Of a DNA stretch of 64,000 nucleotides, positions 38,418 to 52,697 are shown in pieces. The DNA lies in assembly GCF_032854445.1 (NCBI RefSeq), contig NW_027017992.1, forward strand, positions 62,001 to 126,000, in the 5' to 3' direction. Each line of letters begins with the position of its first letter. Position 1 is the stretch's first letter. The notes under the pieces are model-generated. The model saw only the letters and a program-made list of their open reading frames with translations, had not been told where the DNA came from and did no database searches. The position numbers and the translations under genes are program-made. The DNA comes from Liolophura sinensis. Lineage: Eukaryota; Mollusca; Polyplacophora; Chitonida; Chitonidae.

Positions 38418-41400
38418 TACCTTGTGTTTTTTACGTACAAATGGTGTGGTTTTTCTACACGTAGATAAAGACATTGAGATTGTCTTGGACTTAGAAGTAA
38501 GGACAATTGCTGGGTGAGTTAAATTGGCTTAGCCCAAAGATTTGTCGTCTTCTGGGCTACCGAAGGGCACATAACTTATAGTCAAAAGTTGAATATAGTA
38601 ATGACCAGTCGCGATTGTACAGAGTACAGTGTAGCCGATTTCAATTAACAAAAGGACCAGGTAAAAATGCAAAAGTGGAAAAACTGTTCCAGTACTCCTG
38701 GTAAGAGGCTAATCCGACGTATTTTGTGACGAGAAATCGAATGGTGCAAACCGCGTTGCTCTCCGACCAATACTTTTGGCTGTAGTGACAATTGAATGAT
38801 CATTGATGTCCATAATCACGTGCCCAGCAACGTCTCTTACTCCATGGAAACCAGGGAAATTTGCAATTTTTCAACAGCTGCCGATGCCTGGCTCAATTCC
38901 GCATCTTTTTGCACCTTACTGAAGTGGGTCAGTGTTCAGTTGTACTTTTTACAGCAGACTGTATCAAGTACCTTGTGTTTTTCACGTACAAATGGTGTGG
39001 TTTTTCTACACGTAGATAAAGACATTGAGATTGTCTTAGACTTAGAAGTAAGGCAATTGCTGGGTGAGTTAAATGGGCTTGGCCCAAAGATTTGTCGTCT
39101 TCTGGGCTACCGAAGGGCACATAACTTATAGTCAAAAGTTGAATATAGTAATGACCAGTCGCGATTGTACAGAGTACAGTGTAGCCGATTTCAATTAACA
39201 AAAAGACCAGGTAAAAATGCAAAAGTGGAAAAACTGTTCCAGTGCTACTAGTAAGAGGCTAATCCGACGTAATTTGTGACGAGAAATCGAATGGTGCAAT
39301 CCGCGTTGCTCTCCGACCAATACTTTTGGCTGTAGTGACAATTGAATGATCATTTATGTCATAATCACGTGCGTAGCAACGGCTCTTACTCCATGGAAAC
39401 CAGGAAAATTTGCAATTTTTAAACAACTGCCGATGCCTGGCCCAATTCCGCATCTTTTGGCACCTTATAAATGTGGGTCAGTGTTTAGTTGTACTTTTTA
39501 CAGCAGACTGTATCAAGTACCTTGTGTTTTTCATGTACAAATGGTGTGGTTTTTCTACACGTAGATAAAGACATTGAGATTGTCTTGGACTTAGAAATAA
39601 GACAATTGCTGGGTGAGTTAAATGGGCTTGGCCCAAAGATTTCAGGTCTTCTGGGCTACCGAAGGGCACATAACTTATAGTCAAAAGTTGAATATAGTAA
39701 TGACCAGTCGCGATTGTACAGAGTACAGTGTAGCCGATTTCAATTAACAAAACACCCAGGCAAAAATGCAAAAGTGGAAAAACTGTTCCAGTGCTGCTGG
39801 TAAGAGGCTAATCCGACGTATTTTGTGACGAGAAATCGAATGGTGCAAACCGCGTTGCTGTCCGACCAATACTTTTGGCTGTAGTGACAATTGAATGATC
39901 ATTGATGTCATAATCACGTGCCCAGCAACGTCTCTTACTCCATGGAAACCAGGGAAATTTGCAATTTTTCAACAGCTGCCGATGCCTGGCTCAATTCCGC
40001 ATCTTTTTGCACCTTACTGAAGTGGGTCAGTGTTAAGTTGTACTTTTTACAGCAGACTGTATCAAGTACCTTGTGTTTTTCACGTACAAAAGGTGTGGTT
40101 TTTCTACACGTAGATAAAGACATTGAGATTGTCTTGCACTTAGAAGTAAGGCAATTGCTGGGTGAGTTAAATGGGCTTGGCCCAAAGATTTGTCGTCTTC
40201 TGGGCTACCGAAGGGCACATAACTTATAGTCAAAAGTTGAATATAGTAATGACCAGTCGCGATTGTACAGAGTACAGTGTAGCCGATTTCAATTAACAAA
40301 AAGACCAGGTAAAAATGCAAAAGTGGAAAAACTGTTCCAGTGCTACTAGTAAGAGGCTAATCCGACGTAATTTGTGACGAGAAATCGAATGGTGCAATCC
40401 GCGTTGCTCTCCGACCAATACTTTTGGCTGTAGCGACAATTGAATGATCATTTATGTCATAATCACGTGCGTAGAAACGGCTCTTACTCCATGGAAACCA
40501 GGGAAATTTGCAATTTTTTAACAACTGCCGATGCCTGGCCCAATTCCGCATCTTTTGGCACCTATAAATGTGGGTCAGTGTTTAGTTGTACTTTTTACAG
40601 CGGACTGTATCAAGTACCTTGTGTTTTTCATGTACAAATGGTGTGGTTTTTCTACACGTAAATAAAGACATTGAGATTGTCTTGCACTTAGAAGTAAGGC
40701 AATTGCTGCGTGAGTTAAATGGGCTTGGCCCAAAGATTTGTCGTCTTCTGGCCTACCGAAGGGCACAAAACTTATAGTCAAAAGTTGAATATAGTAATAA
40801 CCAGTCGCGATTGTACAGAGTACAGTGTAGCCAATTTCAATTAACAAAAAGACCAGGTAAAAATGCAAAAGTGGAAAAACTGTTCCAGTGCTACTAGTAA
40901 GAGGCTAATCCGACGTATTTTGTGGCGAGAAATCGAATGGTGCAAACCGCGTTGCTCTCTGACCAATACTTTTGGCTGTAGAAACAATTCAATGATCATT
41001 TATGTCATAATCACGTGCCCAGTAACGGCTCTTACTCCATGGAAACCAGGGATATTTGCAATTTTTTAACAGTTGCCGATGCCTGGCCCAATTCCGCATC
41101 TTTTGGCACCTTATAAATGTGGGTCAGTGTTCAGTTGTACTTTTTACAGCAGACTGTATCAAGTACCTTGTGTTTTTCATGTACAAATGGTCTGGTTTTT
41201 TCTACACGTAGATAAAGACATTGAGATTGTCTTGGACTTAGAAATAAGACAATTGCTGGGTGAGTTAAATTGGCTTAGCCCAAAGATTTGACGTCTTCTG
41301 GGCTACCGAAGGGCACATAACTTATAGTCAAAAGTTGAATATAGTAATGACCAGTCGCGATTGTACAGAGTACAGTGTAGCCGATTTCAATTAACAAAAA

Positions 41401-41713
41401 GACCAGGTAAAAATGCAAAAGTGGAAAAACTGTTCCAGTGCTACTAGTAAGAGGCTAATCCGACGTATTTTGTGGCGAGAAATCGAATGGTGCAAACCGC
41501 GTTGCTCTCTGACCAATGCTTTTGGCTGTAGAGACAATTGAATGATCATTTATGTCATAATCACGTGCCCAGTAACGGCTCTTACTCCATGGAAACCAGG
41601 GATATTTGCAATTTTTTCACAGCTGCCGATGCCTGGCCCAATTCCGCATCTTTTGGCACCTTATAAATGTGGGCCAGTGTTCAGTTGTACTTTATACAGC
41701 AGACTGTATCAAG
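38418..41713 (+). repeat. Mixed satellite units, no clear HOR period
   Basis: Six units (starts 38418, 38969, 39518, 40067, 40615, 41164). The 39518 unit resembles class H. The 40615 unit carries GTAAATAAAGAC, the marker also found at 32933, 36776 and 63684. The last unit resembles the first unit of the trio at 2195-3842. Compared with the well-ordered left half this stretch looks like a patchwork of units from different lineages, as expected near recombination junctions. Confidence 0.6.
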
Positions 41714-44464
41714 TACCTTGTGTTTTTTATGTACAAATGGTCCTGGTTTTTCTACACGTAGATAAAGACATTGAGATTGTCTTAGACTTAGAAGTAAGAC
41801 AATTGCTGGGTGAGTTAAATGGGCTTAGCCCAAAGATTTGACGTCTTCTGGGCTACCGAAGGGCACATAACTTATAGTCAAAAGTTGAATATAGTAATGA
41901 CCAGTCGCGATTGTACAGAGTACAGTGTAGCCGATTTCAATTAACAAAAAGACCAGGAAAAACTGCAAAAGTGGAAAAAACTGTTCCAGTGCTACTGGTA
42001 AGAGGCTAATCCGACGTATTTTGTGGCGAGAAATCGAATGGTGCAAACCGCGTTGCTCTCTGACCAATACTTTTGGCTGTAGAGACAATTCAATGATCAT
42101 TTATGTCATAATCACGTGCCCAGTAACGGCTCTTACTCCATGGAAACAAGGGATATTTGCAATTTTTTAACAGCTGCCGATGCCTGGCCCAATTCCGCAT
42201 CTTTTGGCACCTTATAAATGTGGGTCAGTGTTCAGTAGTACTTTATACAGCAGACTGTATCAAGTACCTTGTGTTTTTTATGTACAAATGGTCTGGTTTT
42301 TCTACACGTAGATAAAGACATTGAGATTGTCTTAGACTTAGAAGTAAGACAATTGCTGGGTGAGTTAAATGGGCTTAGCCCAAAGATTTGACGTCTTCTG
42401 GGCTACCGAAGGGCACATAACTTATAGTTAAAAGTTGAACATAGTAATGACCAGTCGCGATTGTACAGAGTACAGTGTAGCCGATTTCAATTAACAAAAA
42501 GACCAGGCAAAAATGCAAAAGTGGAAAAAATGTTCCAGTGCTGCTAATAAGAGGCTAATCCGACGTATTTTGTGACGAGAAATCGAATGGTGCAAACCGC
42601 GTTGCTCTCCAACCAATACTTTTGGCTGTAGCGACAATTGAATGATCATTTATGTCATAATCACGTGCGTAGCAACGTCTCTTACTGCATGGAAACCAGG
42701 GAAATTTGCAATTTTTTAACAGCTGCCGATGCCTGGCTCAATTCCGCATCTTTTGGCACCTTACTGAAGTGGGTCAGTGTTCAGTTGTACTTTTTACAGC
42801 AGACTGTATCAAGTACCTTGTGTTTTTCACGTACAAATGGTGTGGTTTTTCTACACGTAGACAAAGACATTGAGATTGTCTTGCACTTAGAAGTAAGACA
42901 ATTGCTGGGTGAGTTAAATAGGCTTGGCCCAAAGATTTGTCGTCTTCTGGGCTACCGAAGGGCACATAACTTATAGTCAAAAGTTGAATATAGTAATGAC
43001 CAGTCGCGATTGTACAGAGTACAGTGTAGCCGATTTCAATTAACAAAAAACCCAGGCAAAAATGCAAAAGTGGAAAAACTGTTCCAGTGCTGCTGGTAAG
43101 AGGGCTAATCCGACGTATTTTGTGACGAGAAATCGAATGGTGCAATCTGCGTTGCTCTCCGACCAATACTTTTGGCTGTAGCGACAATTGAATGATCATT
43201 GATGTCATAATCACGTGCCCAGCAACGGCTCTTACTCCATGGAAACCAGGGGTATTTGCAATTTTTTAACAGCTGCCGATGCCTGGCCCAATTCCGCATC
43301 TTTAGGCACCTTATTCATGTGGGTCTGTGTTCAGTTGAACTTTTTACAGCAGACTGTATCAAGTACCTTGTTTTTTTTTATGTACAAATGGTCTGGTTTT
43401 TCTACACGTAGATAAAGACATTGAGATTGTCTTGGACTTAGAAGTAAGACAATTGCTGGGTGAGTTAAATGGGCTTAGCCCAAAGATTTCAGGTCTTCTG
43501 GGCTACCGAAGGGCACATAACTTATAGTCAAAAGTTGAATATAGTAATGACCAGTCGCGATTGTACAGAGTACAGTGTAGCCGATTTCAATTAACAAAAC
43601 ACCAGGCAAAAATGCAAAAGTGGAAAAAACTGTTCCAGTGCAACTAGTAAGAGGCTAATCCGACGTATTTTGTGACGAGAAATCGAATGGTGCAATCCGC
43701 GTTGCTCTCCGACCAATACTTTTGGGCTGTAGCGACAATTGAATGATCATTGATGTCATAATCACGTGCGTAGCAACGTCTCTTACTCCATGGAAACCAG
43801 GGAAATTTGCAATTTTTTAACAGCTGCCGATGCCTGGCTCAATTCCGCATCTTTTGGCACCTTACTGAAGTGGGTCAGTGTTCAGTTGTACTTTTTACAG
43901 CAGACTGTATCAAGTACCTTGTGTTTTTTACGTAGAAATGGTGTGGTTTTTCTACACGTAGATAAAGACATTGAGATTGTCTTGCACTTAGAAGTAAGGC
44001 AATTGCTGGGTGAGTTAAATGGGCTTGGCCCAAAGATTTGACGTCTTCTGGGCTACCGAAGGGCACATAACTTATAGTCAAAAGTTGAATATAGTAATAA
44101 CCAGTCGCGATTGTACAGAGTACAGTGTAGCCGATTTCAATAAACAAAAAGACCAGGTAAAAATGCAAAAGTGGAAAAACTGTTCCAGTGCTACTAGTAA
44201 GAGGCTAATCCGACGTATTTTGTGGCGAGAAAATCGAATGGTGCAAACCGCGTTGCTCTCTGACCAATACTTTTGGCTGTAGCGACAATTGAATGATCAT
44301 TTATGTCATAATCACGTGCCCAGTAACGGCTCTTACTCCATGGAAACCAGGGATATTTGCAATTTTTTCACAGCTGCCGATGCCTGGCCCAATTCCGCAT
44401 CTTTTGGCACCTTATAAATGTGGGTCAGTGTTCAGTTGTACTTTATACAGCAGACTGTATCAAG
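41714..44464 (+). repeat. Five-unit block, first copy
   Basis: Five units (a lead-in unit with AAAACTGCAAAAG, then J, A, B and a unit with TTTTTTACGTAGAAATGG) are repeated at 44465-47208 with offsets of 2745-2751 bp. This copy has extra single bases not found in its partner: GGTCCTGG (about 41740), AGAGGGCTAATCC (about 43099), TTTTGGGCTG (about 43721) and GAGAAAATCG (about 44228). They explain its 2751-bp length. Confidence 0.75.
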
Positions 44465-47400
44465 TACCTTGTGTTTTTTATGTACAAATGGTCTGGTTTT
44501 TCTACACGTAGATAAAGACATTGAGATTGTCTTAGACTTAGAAGTAGACAATTGCTGGGTGAGTTAAATGGGCTTAGCCCAAAGATTTGACGTCTTCTGG
44601 GCTACCGAAGGGCACATAACTTATAGTCAAAAGTTGAATATAGTAATGACCAGTCGCGATTGTACAGAGTACAGTGTAGCCGATTTCAATTAACAAAAAG
44701 ACCAGGAAAAACTGCAAAAGTGGAAAAACTGTTCCAGTGCTACTGGTAAGAGGCTAATCCGACGTATTTTGTGGCGAGAAATCGAATGGTGCAAACCGCG
44801 TTGCTCTCTGACCAATACTTTTGGCTGTAGAGACAATTCAATGATCATTTATGTCATAATCACGTGCCCAGTAACGGCTCTTACTCCATGGAAACAAGGG
44901 ATATTTGCAATTTTTTAACAGCTGCCGATGCCTGGCCCAATTCCGCATCTTTTGGCACCTTATAAATGTGGGTCAGTGTTCAGTAGTACTTTATACAGCA
45001 GACTGTATCAAGTACCTTGTGTTTTTTATGTACAAATGGTCTGGTTTTTCTACACGTAGATAAAGACATTGAGATTGTCTTAGACTTAGAAGTAAGACAA
45101 TTGCTGGGTGAGTTAAATGGGCTTAGCCCAAAGATTTGACGTCTTCTGGGCTACCGAAGGGCACATAACTTATAGTTAAAAGTTGAACATAGTAATGACC
45201 AGTCGCGATTGTACAGAGTACAGTGTAGCCGATTTCAATTAACAAAAAGACCAGGCAAAAATGCAAAAGTGGAAAAAATGTTCCAGTGCTGCTAATAAGA
45301 GGCTAATCCGACGTATTTTGTGACGAGAAATCGAATGGTGCAAACCGCGTTGCTCTCCAACCAATACTTTTGGCTGTAGCGACAATTGAATGATCATTTA
45401 TGTCATAATCACGTGCGTAGCAACGTCTCTTACTGCATGGAAACCAGGGAAATTTGCAATTTTTTAACAGCTGCCGATGCCTGGCTCAATTCCGCATCTT
45501 TTGGCACCTTACTGAAGTGGGTCAGTGTTCAGTTGTACTTTTTACAGCAGACTGTATCAAGTACCTTGTGTTTTTCACGTACAAATGGTGTGGTTTTTCT
45601 ACACGTAGACAAAGACATTGAGATTGTCTTGCACTTAGAAGTAAGACAATTGCTGGGTGAGTTAAATAGGCTTGGCCCAAAGATTTGTCGTCTTCTGGGC
45701 TACCGAAGGGCACATAACTTATAGTCAAAAGTTGAATATAGTAATGACCAGTCGCGATTGTACAGAGTACAGTGTAGCCGATTTCAATTAACAAAAAACC
45801 CAGGCAAAAATGCAAAAGTGGAAAAACTGTTCCAGTGCTGCTGGTAAGAGGCTAATCCGACGTATTTTGTGACGAGAAATCGAATGGTGCAATCTGCGTT
45901 GCTCTCCGACCAATACTTTTGGCTGTAGCGACAATTGAATGATCATTGATGTCATAATCACGTGCCCAGCAACGGCTCTTACTCCATGGAAACCAGGGGT
46001 ATTTGCAATTTTTTAACAGCTGCCGATGCCTGGCCCAATTCCGCATCTTTAGGCACCTTATTCATGTGGGTCTGTGTTCAGTTGAACTTTTTACAGCAGA
46101 CTGTATCAAGTACCTTGTTTTTTTTTATGTACAAATGGTCTGGTTTTTCTACACGTAGATAAAGACATTGAGATTGTCTTGGACTTAGAAGTAAGACAAT
46201 TGCTGGGTGAGTTAAATGGGCTTAGCCCAAAGATTTCAGGTCTTCTGGGCTACCGAAGGGCACATAACTTATAGTCAAAAGTTGAATATAGTAATGACCA
46301 GTCGCGATTGTACAGAGTACAGTGTAGCCGATTTCAATTAACAAAACACCAGGCAAAAATGCAAAAGTGGAAAAACTGTTCCAGTGCAACTAGTAAGAGG
46401 CTAATCCGACGTATTTTGTGACGAGAAATCGAATGGTGCAATCCGCGTTGCTCTCCGACCAATACTTTTGGCTGTAGCGACAATTGAATGATCATTGATG
46501 TCATAATCACGTGCGTAGCAACGTCTCTTACTCCATGGAAACCAGGGAAATTTGCAATTTTTTAACAGCTGCCGATGCCTGGCTCAATTCCGCATCTTTT
46601 GGCACCTTACTGAAGTGGGTCAGTGTTCAGTTGTACTTTTTACAGCAGACTGTATCAAGTACCTTGTGTTTTTTACGTAGAAATGGTGTGGTTTTTCTAC
46701 ACGTAGATAAAGACATTGAGATTGTCTTGCACTTAGAAGTAAGGCAATTGCTGGGTGAGTTAAATGGGCTTGGCCCAAAGATTTGACGTCTTCTGGGCTA
46801 CCGAAGGGCACATAACTTATAGTCAAAAGTTGAATATAGTAATAACCAGTCGCGATTGTACAGAGTACAGTGTAGCCGATTTCAATAAACAAAAAGACCA
46901 GGTAAAAATGCAAAAGTGGAAAAACTGTTCCAGTGCTACTAGTAAGAGGCTAATCCGACGTATTTTGTGGCGAGAAATCGAATGGTGCAAACCGCGTTGC
47001 TCTCTGACCAATACTTTTGGCTGTAGAGACAATTCAATAATCATTTATGTCATAATCACGTGCCCAGTAACGGCTCTTACTCCATGGAAACCAGGGATAT
47101 TTGCAATTTTTTAACAGTTGCCGATGCCTGGCCCAATTCCGCATCTTTTGGCACCTTATAAATGTGGGTCAGTGTTCAGTTGTACTTTTTACAGCAGACT
47201 GTATCAAGTCCCTTGTGTTTTTCATGTACAAATGGTCTGGTTTTTCTACACGTAGATAAAGACAATGAGATTGTCTTGCACTTAGAAGTAAGACAATTGC
47301 TGGGTGAGTTAAATGGGCTTAGCCCAAAGATTTGACGTCTTCTGGGCTACCGAAGGGCACATAACTTATAGTCAAAAGTTGAATATAGTAATGACCAGTC

Positions 47401-50400
47401 GCGATTGTACAGAGTACAGTGTAGCCGATTTCAATTAACAAAAAGACCAGGTAAAAATGCAAAAATGGAAAAACTGTTCCAGTGCTGCTGGTAAGAGGCT
47501 AATCCGACGTATTTTGTGACGAGAAATCGAATGGTGCAAACCGCGTTGCTCTCCGACCAATACTTTTGGCTGTAGTGACAATTGAATGATCATTTATGTC
47601 ATAATCACGTGCCCAGCAACGTCTCTTACTCCATGGAAACCAGGGAAATTTGCAATTTTTCAACAGCTGCCGATGCCTGGCTCAATTCCGCATCTTTTTG
47701 CACCTTACTGAAGTGGGTCAGTGTTCAGTTGTACTTTTTACAGCAGACTGTATCAAGTACCTTGTGTTTTTCACGTACAAATGGTGTGGTTTTTCTACAC
47801 GTAGATAAAGACATTGAGATTGTCTTACACTTAGAAGTAAGGCAATTGCTGGGTGAGTTAAATGGGCTTGGCCCAAAGATTTGTCGTCTTCTGGGCTACC
47901 GAAGGGCACATAACTTATAGTCAAAAGTTGAATATAGTAATGACCAGTCGCGATTGTACAGAGTACAGTGTAGCCGATTTCAATTAACAAAACACCCAGG
48001 CAAAAATGCAAAAGTGAAAAAACTGTTCCAGTGCTGCTGGTAAGAGGCTAATCCGACGTATTTTGTGACGAGAAATCGAATGGTGCAAACCGCGTTGCTC
48101 TCCGACCAATACTTTTGGCTGTAGCGACAATTGAATGATCATTGATGTCATACTCACGTGCCCAGCAACGGCTCTTACTCCATGGAAACCAGGGATATTT
48201 GCAATTTTTTAACAGCTGCCGATGCCTGGCCCAATTCCGCATCTTTAGGCACCTTATTCATGTGGGTCTGTGGTCAGTTGAACTTTTTACAGCAGACTGT
48301 ATCAAGTACCTTGTATTTTTTTGTACAAATGGTCTGGTTTTTCTACACGTAGATAAAGACATTGAGATTGTCTTGGACTTAGAAGTAAGACAATTGCTGG
48401 GTGAGTTAAATGGGCTTAGCCCAAAGATTTGACGTCTTCTGGGCTACCGAAGGGCACATAACTTATAGTCAAAAGTTGAATATAGTAATGACCAGTCGCG
48501 ATTATACAGAGTACAGTGTAGCCGATTTCAATTAACAAAAAGACCAGGTAAAAATGCAAAAGTGGAAAAACTGTTCCAGTGCTACTAGTAAGAGGCTAAT
48601 CCGACGTATTTTGTGGCGAGAAATCGAATGGTGCAAACCGCGTTGCTCTCTGACCAATACTTTTGGCTGTAGAGACAATTCAATGATCATTTATGTCATA
48701 ATCACGTGCCCAGTAACGGCTCTTACTCCATGGAAACCAGGGATATTTGCAATATTTTAACAGCTGTCGATGCCTGGCCCAATTCCGCATCTTTTGGCAC
48801 CTTATAATTGTGGGTCAGTGTTCAGTTGTACTTTATACAGCAGACTGTATCAAGTACCTTGTGTTTTTTATGTACAAATGGTCTGGTTTTTCTACACGTA
48901 GATAAAGACATTGAGATTGTCTTGCACTTAGAAGTAAGACAATTGCTGGGTGAGTTAAATGGGCTTAGCCCAAAGATTTGACGTCTTCTGGGCTACCGAA
49001 GGGCACATAACTTATAGTCAAAAGTTGAATATAGTAATGACCAGTCGCGATTGTACAGAGTACAGTGTAGCCGATTTCAATTAACAAAAAGACCAGGTAA
49101 AAATGCAAAAGTGGAAAAACTGTTCCAGTGCTGCTGGTAAGAGGCTAATCCGACGTATTTTGTGACGAGAAATCGAATGGTGCAAACCGCGTTGCTCTCC
49201 GACCAATACTTTTGGCTGTAGTGACAATTGAATGATCATTGATGTCATAATCACGTGCCCAGCAACGTCTCTTACTCCATGGAAACCAGGGATATTTGCA
49301 ATTTTTCAACAGCTGCCGGTGCCTGGCTCAATTTCGCATCTTTTTGCACCTTACTGAAGTGGTTCAGTGTTCAGTTGTACTTTTTACAGCAGACTGTATC
49401 AAGTACCTTGTGTTTTTCACGTACAAATGGTGTGGTTTTTCTACACGTAGATAAAGACATTGAGATTGTCTTGCACTTAGAAGTAAGGCAATTGCTGGGT
49501 GAGTTAAATGGGCTTGGCCCAAAGATTTGTCGTCTTCTGGGCTACCGAGGGGCACATAACTTATAGTCAAAAGTTGAATATAGTAATAACCAGTCGCGAT
49601 TGTACAGAGTACAGTGTAGCCGATTTCAATTAACAAAAAGACCAGGTAAAAATGCAAAAGTGGAAAAACTGTTCCAGTGCTGCTGGTAAGAGGCTAATCC
49701 GACGTATTTTGTGACGAGAAATCGAATGGTGCAAACCGCGTTGCTCTCCGACCAATACTTTTGGCTGTAGTGACAATTGAATGATCATTGATGTCAAAAT
49801 CACGTGCCAAGCAACGTCTCTTACTCCATGGAAACCAAAGAAATTTGCAATTTTTTAACAGCTGCCGATGCCTGGCTCAATTCCGCATCTTTTGGCACCT
49901 TACTGAAGTGGGTCAGTGTTCAGTTGTACTTTTTACAGCAGACTGTATCAAGTACCTTGTGTTTTTCACGTACAAATGGTGTGGTTTTTCTACACGTAGA
50001 TAAAGACATTGAGATTGTCTTGGACTTAGAAATAAGACAATTGCTGGGTGAGTTAAATGGGCTTAGCCCAAAGATTTGACGTCTTCTGGGCTACCGAAGG
50101 GCACATAACTTATAGTCAAAAGTTGAATATAGTAATGACCAGTCGCGATTGTACAGAGTACAGTGTAGCCGATTTCAATTAACAAAAAGACCAGGTAAAA
50201 ATGCAAAAGTGGAAAAACTGTTCCAGTGCTGCTGGTAAGAGGCTAATCCGACGTATTTTGTGACGAGAAATCGAATGGTGCAAACCGCGTTGCTCTCCGA
50301 CCAATACTTTTGGCTGTAGTGACAATTGAATGATCATTGATGTCATAATCACGTGCCCAGCAACGTCTCTTACTCCATGGAAACCAGGGATATTTGCAAT

Positions 50401-52697
50401 TTTTCAACAGCTGCCGGTGCCTGGCTCAATTTCGCATCTTTTTGCACCTTACTGAAGTGGTTCAGTGTTCAGTTGTACTTTTTACAGCAGACTGTATCAA
50501 GTACCTTGTGTTTTTCACGTACAAATGGTGTGGTTTTTCTACACGTAGATAAAGACATTGAGATTGTCTTGGACTTAGAAGTAAGACAATTGCTGGGTGA
50601 GTTAAATGGGCTTGGCCCAAAGATTTGAGGTCTTCTGGGCTACCGAAGGGCACATAACTTATAGTCAAAAGTTGAATATAGTAATGACCAGTCGCGATTG
50701 TACAGAGTACAGTGTAGCCGATTTCAATTAACAAAAGGACCAGGCAAAAATGCAAAAGTGGAAAAAATGTTCCAGTGCTGCTGATAAGAGGCTAATCCGA
50801 CGTATTTTGTGACGAGAAATCGAATGGTGCAAACCGCGTTGCTCTCCAACCAATACTTTTGGCTGTAGCGACAATTGAATGATCATTTATGTCATAATCA
50901 CGTGCGTAGCAACGTCTCTTACTCCATGGAAACCAGGGAAATTTGCAATTTTTTAACAGCTGCCGATGCCTGGCTCAATTCCGCATCTTTTGGCACCTTA
51001 CTGAAGTGGGTCAGTGTTCAGTTGTACTTTTTACAGCAGACTGTATCAAGTACCTTGTGTTTTTCACGTACAAATGGTGTGGTTTTTCTACACGTAGATA
51101 AAGACATTGAGATTGTCTTGCACTTAGAAGTAAGGCAATTGCTGGGTGAGTTAAATGGGCTTGGCCCAAAGATTTGTCGTCTTCTGGGCTACCGAAGGGC
51201 ACATAACTTATAGTCAAAAGTTGAATATAGTAATAACCAGTCGCGATTGTACAGAGTACAGTGTAGCCGATTTCAATAAACAAAAAGACCAGGTAAAAAT
51301 GCAAAAGTGGAAAAACTGTTCCAGTGCTACTAGTAAGAGGCTAATCCGACGTATTTTGTGGCGAGAAATCGAATGGTGCAAACCGCGTTGCTCTCTGACC
51401 AATACTTTTGGCTGTAGCGACAATTGAATGATCATTTATGTCATAATCACGTGCCCAGTAACGGCTCTTACTCCATGGAAACCAGGGATATTTGCAATTT
51501 TTTAACAGTTGCCGATGCCTGGCCCAATTCCGCATCTTTTGGCACCTTATAAATGTGGGTCAGTGTTTCAGTTGTACTTTATACAGCAGACTGTATCAAG
51601 TACCTTGTGTTTTTCACGTACAAATGGTGTGGTTTTTCTACACGTAGATAAAGACATTGAGATTGTCTTACACTTAGAAGTAAGGCAATTGCTGGGTGAG
51701 TTAAATGGGCTTGGCCCAAAGATTTGTCGTCTTCTGGGCTACCGAAGGGCACATAACTTATAGTCAAAAGTTGAATATAGTAATGACCAGTCGCGATTGT
51801 ACAGAGTACAGTGTAGCCGATTTCAATTAACAAAACACCCAGGCAAAAATGCAAAAGTGAAAAAACTGTTCCAGTGCTGCTGGTAAGAGGCTAATCCGAC
51901 GTATTTTGTGACGAGAAATCGAATGGTGCAAACCGCGTTGCTCTCCGACCAATACTTTTGGCTGTAGCGACAATTGAATGATCATTGATGTCATAATCAC
52001 GTGCCAGCAACGGCTCTTACTCCATGGAAACCAGGGATATTTGCAATTTTTTAACAGCTGCCGATGCCTGGCCCATTCCGCATCTTTAGGCACCTTATTC
52101 ATGTGGGTCTGTGGTCAGTTGAACTTTTTACAGCAGACTGTATCAAGTACCTTGTATTTTTTTGTACAAATGGTGTGGTTTTTCTACACGTAGATAAAGA
52201 CATTGAGATTGTCTTGGACTTAGAAGTAAGACAATGTGCTGGGTGAGTTAAATGGGCTTAGCCCAAAGATTTGACGTCTTCTGGGCTACCGAAGGGCACA
52301 TAACTTATAGTCAAAAGTTGAGTATAGTAATGACCAGTCGCGATTGTACAGAGTACAGTGTAGCCGATTTCAATTAACAAAAAGACCAGGTAAAAATGCA
52401 AAAGTGGAAAAACTGTTTCCAGTGCTACTAGTAAGAGGCTAATCCGACGTATTTTGTGGGGAGAAATCGAATGGTGCAAACCGCGTTGCTCTCTGACCAA
52501 TACTTTTGGCTGTAGAGACAATTCAATGATCATTTATGTCATAATCACGTGCCCAGTACGGCTCTTACTCCATGGAAACCAGGGATATTTGCAATTTTTT
52601 TAACAGCTGTCGATGCCTGGCCCAATTCCGCATCTTTTGGCACCTTATAATTGTGGGTCAGTGTTCAGTTGTTCTTTATACAGCAGACTGTATCAAG
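44465..52697 (+). repeat. Fifteen-unit HOR, first copy
   Basis: Fifteen units over 8233 bp, matched unit for unit by 52698-60934 with offsets of 8233-8239 bp. It opens with the same five-unit block as 41714-44464, so A and B classes of the left-hand HOR are embedded here. The remaining ten units are of classes not seen in the left half, including one with TTGTATTTTTTTG (48307 and 52148) and units with GTGCCAAGC and CAAAGAAATTTGC (about 49803-49855). Units 12-15 partly repeat units 7-8 at +3843 bp, an internal seven-unit period. Confidence 0.8.
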
